Assembly: GCA_031415135.1 (NCBI GenBank)
Contig: JANORB010000032.1
Span: 1-25,011 of the forward strand
Reading direction: 5' to 3'
Origin: LGRD01 sp031415135
GTDB lineage: Bacteria > Pseudomonadota > Gammaproteobacteria > Burkholderiales > Burkholderiaceae_C
Length of the DNA stretch: 25,011 nucleotides
Made by a program: the position numbers and the translations under genes. Below the pieces are notes generated by a model. That model did no database searches, was not told where the DNA came from, and saw nothing but the letters and a program-made list of their open reading frames with translations. Positions 1 to 7,597 of the stretch are shown one piece after another. How positions within the stretch are numbered: the first letter of the stretch is position 1; every line of letters begins with the position of its first letter.

Positions 1-1251
1 CACGTGGCCGCCGAAATGCAGCGCGACGACTACTTCCGCATCAAGAAGATCCCGCTGCTGATCGGTGGCGCCACCACCAGCCGGGTCCACACCGCGGTCA
101 AGATCTCGCCGCACTACGAAGGCCCGGTGGTCTACGTGCCCGATGCCAGCCGCTCGGTCAGCGTGTGCAGCGAGCTGCTCAGCGACGAGCGGGCGGCGGC
201 CTACATCTCCGAGTTGAACGCCGACTACGTTCGGGTCCGCGACCAGCATGCCAACAAAAAGGCCACGCCGCTGGTGAGCCTGGGCCAGGCGCGTGCGAAC
301 AAGACGGCTATCGACTGGGCCGCGCACGTCGCGCCGCAGCCGAAGTTCACCGGCCGGCGCGTGTTGCGCAATCAAGACCTGGCCGAGATTGCCGCCTGCA
401 TCGACTGGGCGCCGTTTTTCCAGACCTGGGACCTGGCCGGCGCCTACCCCGCGATCCTGACCGACGAGATCGTTGGCGAATCGGCGCGCCGTGTGCACAG
501 CGACGGCCAGCGCATGTTGAAGCGGCTGATCGAAGGCCGCTGGCTCAGCGCCAACGGCGTGATCGCGCTGTACCCGGCCAACACGGTGAACGACGACGAC
601 ATCGAGATCTATGCCGACGCGTCACGCACCGAGGTGCTGATGACATGGCGCGGCCTGCGCATGCAGTCCGAGCGGCCGGTGGTCGACGGTGTGAAGCGCG
701 CCAACCGCTGCCTGGCCGACTTCATCGCCCCCAAGGGCTCGGGCGTGGCCGACCACATCGGCCTGTTCGCGGTCACCGCCGGGATCGGGATCGAGAAGAA
801 GGAACAGCAGTTCATGGACGACCATGACGACTACAGCGCGATCATGCTCAAGGCGCTCGCCGACCGGCTGGCCGAAGCCTTTGCCGAGCGCATGCACCAG
901 CGCGTGCGCACCGAGTTCTGGGGCTACACGGCCGACGATGGTTTGAGCAACGCCGACCTGATCGCTGAAAAGTACCGCGGCATCCGCCCCGCGCCGGGCT
1001 ACCCGGCGTGCCCAGACCACACCGTCAAGGCCGACATGTTCCGGGTGCTGAACTGCGCCGACATCGGCATGGCGCTGACCGAGAGCATGGCGATGACGCC
1101 CGCCGCCAGCGTCAGCGGCTTCTACCTGGCCCACCCGCAGGCGGTGTACTTCAACGTCGGCAAGATCGGCGACGACCAGTTGCAGGACTGGGCCCGCCGC
1201 AGCCAGCAGCCGGTGGCCCAGGTGCGGCGCGCGCTGGCCGCGTTGACTTGA
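1..1251 (+). CDS. metH: Cobalamin-dependent methionine synthase, C-terminal part (5' end outside window)
   Basis: Transfers a methyl group from methyl-cobalamin to homocysteine in the cytoplasm. The visible 416 residues enter the window in frame, so the start lies upstream. The first about 50 residues are the end of the B12-binding domain, with the family's GGATTS segment at visible residues 22-27. The rest is the reactivation domain that binds S-adenosylmethionine to remethylate oxidised cobalamin. Its diagnostic RPAPGYPACPDH motif is at visible residues 329-340 (nt 985-1020) and conserved Glu/Asp-rich segments precede it. The reading frame is intact to its TGA stop. In some Burkholderiales MetH is encoded as two polypeptides; this window cannot show whether that applies here. 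No T-rich terminator follows. Confidence 0.97.
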   Translation, partial: HVAAEMQRDDYFRIKKIPLLIGGATTSRVHTAVKISPHYEGPVVYVPDASRSVSVCSELLSDERAAAYISELNADYVRVRDQHANKKATPLVSLGQARANKTAIDWAAHVAPQPKFTGRRVLRNQDLAEIAACIDWAPFFQTWDLAGAYPAILTDEIVGESARRVHSDGQRMLKRLIEGRWLSANGVIALYPANTVNDDDIEIYADASRTEVLMTWRGLRMQSERPVVDGVKRANRCLADFIAPKGSGVADHIGLFAVTAGIGIEKKEQQFMDDHDDYSAIMLKALADRLAEAFAERMHQRVRTEFWGYTADDGLSNADLIAEKYRGIRPAPGYPACPDHTVKADMFRVLNCADIGMALTESMAMTPAASVSGFYLAHPQAVYFNVGKIGDDQLQDWARRSQQPVAQVRRALAALT

Positions 1252-1314
1252 GGCCTCTGGCCTCTGGCCTGTGCCCGCCGCCGCGCCGGGCGACACGTTG
1301 CGAAAGTCTTTCCG

Positions 1315-1428
1315 CGCGACGCTTGTACTTACACAAGCGCCGTGGCCGGATGACGATTTCCGGTCGCTGCGCCACCCCACCTGCGACGGCCTGTAAGACT
1401 CTGATCGACAACAAACAGTTGACGACTT
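1315..1428 (+). promoter_or_regulatory. Upstream control region of module A, shared with module B
   Basis: The 270-nt gap between metH and the diheme lipoprotein gene holds two blocks that recur upstream of the DUF1800 gene. Block 1 (1315-1342, CGCGACGCTTGTACTTACAC onward) matches 7352-7379 at 23 of 28 positions. Block 2 (1382-1428, containing TGTAAGA and CAAACAGT) matches 7417-7463 at about 33 of 47. The start-to-start spacing is 67 nt here and 65 nt in the other copy. Block 1 also carries a 7-bp inverted repeat, CGCTTGT-N6-ACAAGCG (1320-1339). The cores CTTACA (block 1) and TGTAAG (block 2) are reverse complements. The role as a promoter or activator site is inference; no standard -35/-10 pair is obvious. 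Confidence 0.5.
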
Positions 1429-1521
1429 CCTGAGCGCCGCGCGCCACATTTCGATCACGTTCCGGGCTTGCTTTTCGGCAAGTCCCATGAGGACGGTGCA
1501 TCGAACATGGAGGAGGTAGTC

Positions 1522-3924
1522 ATGATTCCAGGTCATCTTGCGTTCGTGCGGCCGTGCGGCCCAACGCACTCGCGGCCCGAGCCAGCGGGCACGGGCGCGA
1601 CACGGGTGTTTGGCGTCGCGCTGAGCGGCTTGTTCGTCGGCTTGCTGGCCGCATGCGGCTCGGGCTCGAGCGACACCGGTGGCGATACGTCGTCACCCAA
1701 CGCGGTGGTGGCGTCGGCCTGCACCAGCGCACCGGCGGTGTTCACCGGCAGCGTGTGGAAAAGCCTGAGCGACAGCTGCACCACCTGTCACGCCCAGGGG
1801 CGCGTGGCCGGCGGGACCGGGCTGGTGTTCGTGGCGGCGGGCTCCGAACTGCAAAACTACAACATCCTGCGTGACTACACCAAGGGCTCGGGCGACGTGC
1901 TGCTGGCCAAATCGATCGGCATGCCGGCGCACACCGGCGGCAAGCCTTTTGTCGATGCCGGCTCGAAGCCGTACAAGGACATGGCGGCGCTGATTCCCGA
2001 AATGGCGCAGCAGGTCTGCGTCACCGCGGTGGCCGGGCCGGCGCCGGGTGGGGGCGCCGCGGCCGGCGGGTTCTGGTCGGGCGTGGCGTTCGTCAACGAC
2101 AGCACGGTGCTCAACAAGGCCTCGGTCCTGTTTGCCGGGCGCAACCCGACCGCCGACGAAACCACTGCCGCCGCAGCCGGCGTGCCCGCGCTGCGCGCGA
2201 CGATCCGCGGCTACATGCAGGGGCCGGTGTTCGATCGCTTCCTGAATGACGTCGGCGACACCCACTTCCTGAGCCCGGGTGTGGTGGTTCGTGGCAACAA
2301 CATGGGCTACAACGCAGCCGACTTTCCGACCGCCGGCGCGGTGCTCGGCGCGGCCAACGTGACGCAGGCGGCGAACACCGTGCGCAATCGATTCGATGCG
2401 GCGGCCAGGCGCGAGCCGATCGAGCTGATGAAGTACATCGTCAAGGCCGACCGGCCCTACACCGAGGTGGTGGCCGGCAACTACACGGTCGTCAACGGTG
2501 TGCTCGCCGAGTTCCTCGGGGCCACGGTGCAAGGCGCCTTCACCAACAAGGACGACGACACCGAGTGGCGCCCGGCCACGCTGCCGAGCGCGCGCCTGGG
2601 CGGCAACCGCGAGCATGCGGGCGTGCTGTCCACCCACCCCTGGCTGCAGCGTTTTGCCACCACCGACACCAACCGCAACCGGCACCGCGTGAATGTGATG
2701 TTCAAGCAGTTCCTGGCCACCGATGTGAGTGCGCTGGCGGTGCGGCCGCTCGACGACGGCGGCAACAAGTTCAAGCTGCCGACGATGGAGAACCCGGCTT
2801 GCGCGGTGTGCCACGACGTGATCGACCCGATCGCCGCGGGATTCCAGAACTGGAACGAGCGCAACCGCTTTCTGTCGGTCAACACCAACAACGTCAACCA
2901 CGCGCTGCCCACCACCTACCGGTCAGGCAACTACCCGAAAGACGCCGACGGCAAGGCTTACTACCAGGCCGGCGACAACTGGTTCCGCGACGCCAAGGCG
3001 CCGGGCTTCGGCGCCACGCCGATGCCGGGCGGCTTCACCGGCAACCCGACCGCGCTGCAGTGGCTCGGCCAGCAGGTCGCCAGTGATTCGCGCTTTGCGC
3101 TCGGCGCGGTCCATTTCTGGTACGAGGGGCTGTTCGGCCGCGCGCCGCTGAAGGCGCCGTTCGACCAGACCAGCCCGCAGTACGCCGGCATGCTGGCCGC
3201 CTACACGGCGCAAAACGACGAGTTCAAGGCGATCGCCGCGCGCTTTGCCACCGACCGCGGCAACGGCACCTACAACGTGCGCGATTTGCTGGTCGACCTG
3301 GTGCTGAGCCAGTGGTTCCGCGCCGACCGGGCGAGCGCGCTCAACGCCGCCCGGGCAACCGAGTTGCACGACATAGCCAGCGCCAACATGCTGACGCCGT
3401 CGCAGCTGAACCAGAAGCTGATCGGCCTGGTGGGGCAGGGCTGGAACGAGTTCGACAACCCGTATGCCGGCATGGGGCTGAACTATGGCGACTTCGACGG
3501 CAACCAGCGTGTCAACCGCGCCAAGTCGCACACGATGATGCAGAGCATCGCGATCGACCGGCTCGCGGCCGTGCGCAGCTGCACCTTCGCCAAGGGCGAC
3601 TTCGACAAGCCGGTGGCCAGCCGCCTGCTGTTCCCGTCGGTCACCCTGGCCGACACGCCGGATTCGACCGCGGGCCGCGATGCCATCGTGGCCAACATCC
3701 GCCACCTGCACAAGGCGCTGTGGAAGGACGACGTGCCGGCCACCGACGAGGAAGTGCAGCGCACCTTGAAGCTGTTCACCGACGTCTGGGGCGATCGCGC
3801 CACGGCGCCCGCCAAGCCGGTCAACTGCGCCTACAACAACGGCAACGACGCCGCCTACACGGGGCGTGCCTGGTCCGCGGTCATCGCCTACATGATCGGC
3901 GACCCGAAGTTCCTGTACGAATAG
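1522..3924 (+). CDS. Diheme cytochrome-like lipoprotein (DUF1588/DUF1592-like)
   Basis: An 800-residue exported protein. The ATG at 1522 is chosen because GGAGGAGG lies 5 nt upstream; an ATG at 1507 sits before that site. The N-terminus has basic residues, a hydrophobic stretch (about 29-43) and a lipobox LAAC with Cys45, followed by a Gly/Ser/Asp-rich tether. There are two haem c-type motifs: CTTCH at 86-90 and CAVCH at 427-431. The second is followed by DVIDPIAAGF, the pattern seen around the CXXCH of DUF1588-type proteins that accompany DUF1592 domains. The mapping to those families is by motif memory and is moderately secure. Role: probably a periplasm-facing, membrane-anchored redox or structural partner of the DUF1501 protein encoded 72 nt downstream. 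No substrate can be named. Confidence 0.75.
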   Translation: MIPGHLAFVRPCGPTHSRPEPAGTGATRVFGVALSGLFVGLLAACGSGSSDTGGDTSSPNAVVASACTSAPAVFTGSVWKSLSDSCTTCHAQGRVAGGTGLVFVAAGSELQNYNILRDYTKGSGDVLLAKSIGMPAHTGGKPFVDAGSKPYKDMAALIPEMAQQVCVTAVAGPAPGGGAAAGGFWSGVAFVNDSTVLNKASVLFAGRNPTADETTAAAAGVPALRATIRGYMQGPVFDRFLNDVGDTHFLSPGVVVRGNNMGYNAADFPTAGAVLGAANVTQAANTVRNRFDAAARREPIELMKYIVKADRPYTEVVAGNYTVVNGVLAEFLGATVQGAFTNKDDDTEWRPATLPSARLGGNREHAGVLSTHPWLQRFATTDTNRNRHRVNVMFKQFLATDVSALAVRPLDDGGNKFKLPTMENPACAVCHDVIDPIAAGFQNWNERNRFLSVNTNNVNHALPTTYRSGNYPKDADGKAYYQAGDNWFRDAKAPGFGATPMPGGFTGNPTALQWLGQQVASDSRFALGAVHFWYEGLFGRAPLKAPFDQTSPQYAGMLAAYTAQNDEFKAIAARFATDRGNGTYNVRDLLVDLVLSQWFRADRASALNAARATELHDIASANMLTPSQLNQKLIGLVGQGWNEFDNPYAGMGLNYGDFDGNQRVNRAKSHTMMQSIAIDRLAAVRSCTFAKGDFDKPVASRLLFPSVTLADTPDSTAGRDAIVANIRHLHKALWKDDVPATDEEVQRTLKLFTDVWGDRATAPAKPVNCAYNNGNDAAYTGRAWSAVIAYMIGDPKFLYE

Positions 3925-3996
3925 GTTCACGACATGGCCTTCGCATGCGCGGCTGCGGGCTGCGCGTGCCCCCCCCACATTCAAGGAGCAGTTCAA

Positions 3997-5262
3997 ATGC
4001 AACGCAGAGATTTCCTCAGGATGGCCGGCGCCGGTGGCGTGGTCATTCCCTCGTGGGCGCTGATCCCCGAGGCGCAAGCGCAGACCGCCGGCATCTACAG
4101 CGGCAAGATCCTCATCAACGTGCATGCCGACGGCGGCATCGACCAGAGTTCGTGGGCCGACCCGCGCGAGAAGGACGGCACCATCAACAACTACGCTGCG
4201 GCCGGCACACCGGCCGGCGTGGCGGGCAACATCCGCTTCGCGCCGATGGGCAACAACGCGGCATTCTTCAACGCCCACTTCCGCCGCATGCTCGTCATCA
4301 ACGGCGTGCACAGTGAAACCAACGGCCATGACGAGGGAGCGCGGGCGCACGCCACCGGCCGGCTCGACATGGGCTACCCGAACATCTCGGAGTTGTTCGC
4401 GTCGGTGCACGGCAAGGGCATGCCGATGCCGTGGCTCAACTCGGGCGGCTTTCGCACCAGCGCCGGCCTGGTGCCACCCACGCCGATGCCCGATGGCAAC
4501 GCGCTGCGCGCGCTCACGCAACCGAACGCCGCATCGGCCACCAACGACCTGATGAAACAGGCCGATGTGACACGCACGCTGGCGGTGCGCGCCGAACGCA
4601 TGAAGGCGATGCAGGCGCGCGCCGACCTGCTGCCACGCTCGCGCACGGTGGTGGAGCAGTTCGTCGGCTCGTCCGAGTCGCGCGCGCTGCTGCAGCGGGT
4701 GGCGCAGTTCACGCCGGCCACGTTCGACACCTTCACGCAGGCGCACGTGGGGCTGATTGCCGCGCAGGCCGGCATCACGTCGACCCTCCAGCTGTCGACC
4801 GGCGGCTTCGATGGCCACAACGACCTGGCCAACGTCTACGCCAATGCGCTGCCTCGGCTGACCGACATGGTCGACTACATCTGGCAGAAGTCGACCGACC
4901 TGGGCATCAGCGACCGCGTGATGCTGCGCATCTACTCCGAGTTCGGCCGCGTCGGCCTGAACAACGGCAACGGCAAGGACCATTGGGCGGTGGGCACGCA
5001 GATCCTGATGGAGGCCAACCCGGCCTGGGGCAACCGCGTCTTCGGCGCCAGCGGCCCGAAGCACGAGCAGCAGATGATCAACACCGCCACCGGCGCGGTC
5101 GAGCCGGCCGGCAAGGTGATCCGGCCACGCCACATCCATGCCGCGATGCGCAAGTACCTGGGCATCGAGACCGCCGATCCCAAGTTCAACCTCAAGGTCG
5201 CGGCCGACGAAGCGTTCGACTTCTTCAACCCGGCCGCAACCACCGGCTACCCGAACCTGTGA
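3997..5262 (+). CDS. DUF1501 family protein, Tat-exported (module A)
   Basis: A 421-residue protein. It begins with a twin-arginine signal (RRDFLRMAG, residues 3-11), a hydrophobic core, and a likely cleavage site near AQAQ (residues 26-29). AAGGAG lies 8 nt before the ATG. DUF1501 proteins belong to the alkaline phosphatase/sulfatase-like fold group and their function is unknown. The conserved family landmarks are present in order: GGFDGH (269-274), SEFGR (314-318) and GKDHW (326-330). The usual GG-D-H-Q and GTDHG forms are altered here, with a Lys in place of Thr and Trp in place of the last Gly, so it is a divergent member. It follows the diheme lipoprotein gene in one probable transcript and precedes the small secreted protein by 11 nt. 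A Tat signal implies export in a folded state. Confidence 0.88.
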   Translation: MQRRDFLRMAGAGGVVIPSWALIPEAQAQTAGIYSGKILINVHADGGIDQSSWADPREKDGTINNYAAAGTPAGVAGNIRFAPMGNNAAFFNAHFRRMLVINGVHSETNGHDEGARAHATGRLDMGYPNISELFASVHGKGMPMPWLNSGGFRTSAGLVPPTPMPDGNALRALTQPNAASATNDLMKQADVTRTLAVRAERMKAMQARADLLPRSRTVVEQFVGSSESRALLQRVAQFTPATFDTFTQAHVGLIAAQAGITSTLQLSTGGFDGHNDLANVYANALPRLTDMVDYIWQKSTDLGISDRVMLRIYSEFGRVGLNNGNGKDHWAVGTQILMEANPAWGNRVFGASGPKHEQQMINTATGAVEPAGKVIRPRHIHAAMRKYLGIETADPKFNLKVAADEAFDFFNPAATTGYPNL

Positions 5263-5273
5263 ATCGGGCCACG

Positions 5274-5972
5274 ATGGAAGCCGACGTGGCGGCCCGTTCG
5301 CGCGGGCCATCGTGGGGCGCGGTGCTCGGCGTGGCCGCGCTGTTGTTTTCAATGCCGGGCCTCGCCGCGCCGGCCGCGCCGCCGCAGCAGCGCGGATTCG
5401 TCAGCGATGGCGTGGCCGGCGGGTTGGTGTTCCAGCGCTGCGACGCCGCGCTGCCCGCGGCCCAGGCCCTGATGCTGCAGGACAAGACGGCCGGCCGCGC
5501 GCTCGGCATCGGCATCGGCGCGGTGCGCGAGGTCAGGCTCGATCCGGCCCGGCCGCTGTACGTTGAATTTCGCGGTGACGCGCTGGGCACGTTGATGACA
5601 GCGCGGCAGTTTCAGCGCGCCATCGGGCACGTGCCGTCGTGTGCGGCGGCACCCCCGGCGCTGCCTGAACAGGTGCGTCTGTGGGCCGTCGGCGGCATGC
5701 CGGCCTGGCGCTTGCAAGCCACCCCCGCCGGCGCGCGGCTCGAGGTCGTGGGGGCGCGGCCGGAACGCTTTTCCGCCGTCGCGCCGCACACCGCTGACGC
5801 GGGCAAGCCGTCTCGCAAATTCAGCGCGAAGTCGATCGACGGGGGCGCCCCGATGGCGCTGGAGCTGGTCGAGCAACCGTGCAACGACCTGCAAGCGGAA
5901 ACCGCGTATGGCGCGCGCGTGGTGGCGCGCCTGGGTGAGCGCCGGCTGGAGGGCTGCGCCGCGCGCTTCTGA
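5274..5972 (+). CDS. Secreted protein resembling COG3650, function unknown
   Basis: A 232-residue protein starting 11 nt after the DUF1501 stop, so probably co-transcribed. Residues 14-31 form a signal peptide hydrophobic core, with likely cleavage in the Ala/Pro-rich stretch near 31-35. Cysteines at 56 and 123, and at 203 and 228, suggest two disulfides in the periplasm. The segment GGMPAWRL (140-147) and the C-terminal pattern PC-D...L-GC (203-228) resemble the COG3650 family of small exported proteins (GNEPxW...C.DxMSG...GC). This is a resemblance, not a firm assignment. The last 152 nt lie antisense to the far end of the minus-strand gene that begins at 7291. Function unknown. Confidence 0.6.
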   Translation: MEADVAARSRGPSWGAVLGVAALLFSMPGLAAPAAPPQQRGFVSDGVAGGLVFQRCDAALPAAQALMLQDKTAGRALGIGIGAVREVRLDPARPLYVEFRGDALGTLMTARQFQRAIGHVPSCAAAPPALPEQVRLWAVGGMPAWRLQATPAGARLEVVGARPERFSAVAPHTADAGKPSRKFSAKSIDGGAPMALELVEQPCNDLQAETAYGARVVARLGERRLEGCAARF

Positions 5973-7291
5973 CCTGGCCCTGCGGCGCCGGCAAGGCCAG
6001 CTTCGACTCGTCGATGGCGTAACACGCGAGCACGCGCGCGGCGGCGTCGAACAGGGCGTGCGTGTCGGCCTCGCTGACAAGGCCGCTGTCAATGAAGTAG
6101 GCGCCGAAGCGCGAGGTGCGGAAGAAGTACGCGCGCGGCATGCCCGCCAGCGCGAGGTAGTGCACTTCAAAGGCGTAGCGCGCCAGCTCACCGACCAGGC
6201 CGAGGTTGTTCGCCAGGTGGTGGGGTGGTCGCATCGAAGCCGGGTTGTTTCAGCTCGTACACGACGGCCTGCCGCGCGGCGTCGAGATAGGCGCCATCAC
6301 CCGCTTGCAGCACGGCGCAGTGGCGCGGCAACGAGGCCGGGTCGCGCAGCGCATCGAGAAAAGTCCGGCTGCGTTCGTGCACGACGCGCAGGTCGCGCTG
6401 CAGGCTCGCCAGCGCATCGTCGGTGGCGCCGCGCAGCGCACTGCGCAAGGGGCGGGTGTCGGTGGCCGCTGGCGCCCAGACGGCCTCGCCGCTCGCGGCC
6501 GTGACGATGGCATGCGCGCGCGCCTGCAGCAGCCAGTCGCACAAGCGATCGAGCGATCCGGTCGAGCCGGCGCGGCGCACCGGTGTCGAGGCCTGCACGG
6601 CGCCGCGCAGCGCCGCCTCCGCGTCGACGCACAGCCTCATCAGCGGCCACTGCAGCGGCTTCGGCACGAACAGGTCGGCGCCGGCGACGCGCAGATACGA
6701 CGCGGCCGCGTTGTCGGCCGGCGGGCGCAACGGGTCGTGGCACAGGGTGCGGATCCAGTCGAAGGCGTCGGCCAGCCGGGTGAACACACGCGCGTCGGGG
6801 CGGAGGGCCCGGTGTGCGGCCTGGCTGAAGGCCAGCAGGCTGGCGTCGTCGCGCCCCAGCCAATAGCTCAGGTTGCAGATCAGCGCGGCCCGCATCGAAC
6901 GCTGCAGCGAGACGCGCTCGTTGTGGATCAACAGGTAGGCCACGTACTCGGCATCGGTGTCCAGGTCCGACAGGTAGAGCATCGACGTGGTGCCGCCGAA
7001 GGGATCGAAGCAGGGCGGCACGGTGCAAGGGTCGGCCACCAGCAGCAGGTTGACCTGGCGCGGCGGGAACCACGACGCCGGCGCCTGCGCGAACAGCTCG
7101 CGGCAGCGTTGCCAGCAGAGCGCAAAACCGTGTTCCAGGCAGCGCAGTTGCGGCGCGGTCAGCCGGCCCTCGGCCAACAGGCAGGCGGCCCACGCGGCGT
7201 GCATGCCTTGTTCGCCCAGGGCCTCGGCGGGCACGACGAAGGCGCTTTCATGGGCGAAGCACAAGCGCTGCATCGAAGGAGTTGCAAGCAT
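5821..7291 (-). pseudogene. Unrecognised protein gene, apparently frameshifted
   Basis: From ATG 7291 (a second ATG at 7273 is possible) one frame runs to a stop at 6188 and encodes 367 residues. Its last 16 or so residues look non-coding. A second frame, entered near 6222-6235, continues with clearly protein-like sequence (ELARYAFEVHYLALAGMPRA and onward) to a stop at 5821. The join falls in a C-rich stretch, ACCACCCCACCACC on the minus strand. One C fewer in the run of four restores a continuous frame. This could be a disabled gene, a sequencing error, or less likely programmed frameshifting. The protein has many Cys and Leu residues and no signal peptide, membrane segment or motif I recognise. 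It is divergent from the DUF1800 gene and converges on the COG3650-like gene. Confidence 0.55.
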
Positions 7292-7351
7292 GAGGCGACT
7301 CTATCGGCCGCGCCCGAGGTGGCGCGTTTCAAGCTGTGCCGAGCGGTATCG

Positions 7352-7463
7352 CGCGATGCGTGTGCTTACAACAGCGCCGCGAATGGCTGCCATGGCGCTC
7401 TCGCCGGCGCGCCCATTGCATCGGCATGTAAGAGCTTCGTCGAGAGCAAACAGTCGGCGACAA
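7352..7463 (+). promoter_or_regulatory. Upstream control region of module B, shared with module A
   Basis: The 306-nt divergent intergenic region (7292-7597) contains no gene. It carries the second copy of the two-block signature found upstream of the diheme lipoprotein. Block 1 is at 7352-7379 with core CTTACA. Block 2 is at 7417-7463 with TGCATCGGCATGTAAG and CAAACAGT. A further CGACAACAA at 7477-7485 recurs in copy A at 1406-1414. The 7-bp inverted repeat of copy A is not preserved, which points to the CTTACA and TGTAAG/CAAACAGT cores as the conserved elements. The region could serve the DUF1800 operon, the divergent minus-strand gene, or both; similarity to copy A favours the DUF1800 operon. 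Confidence 0.5.
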
Positions 7464-7597
7464 GCGCGGAATCGCTCGACAACAATCCGCGCGGGGGCGT
7501 TGCAGGCTTCGGCTTTGCGGGCGCGGACGATTCAATGAACCGGAGCAGGGCTTGTGATGACTTCACGCCGACGTGTGGTGTGTGCGGAGGGTTCGAC

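Noticed and set aside
1273..1291. GCCCG...CGGGC hairpin after metH as an intrinsic terminator
   Set aside because: The stem is only 5 bp with a 9-nt loop and no T tract follows.
1315..1397. GacA upstream activating sequence (TGTAAG-N6-CTTACA) before module A
   Set aside because: The half sites occur in the opposite order and about 58 bp apart, not 6, so the established GacA site geometry is not met.
2923..5352. Long open minus-strand frame of about 809 codons
   Set aside because: It lies antisense to the diheme and DUF1501 genes, has the His/Arg/Val-rich composition of a GC-rich shadow frame, and shows no recognisable domain.
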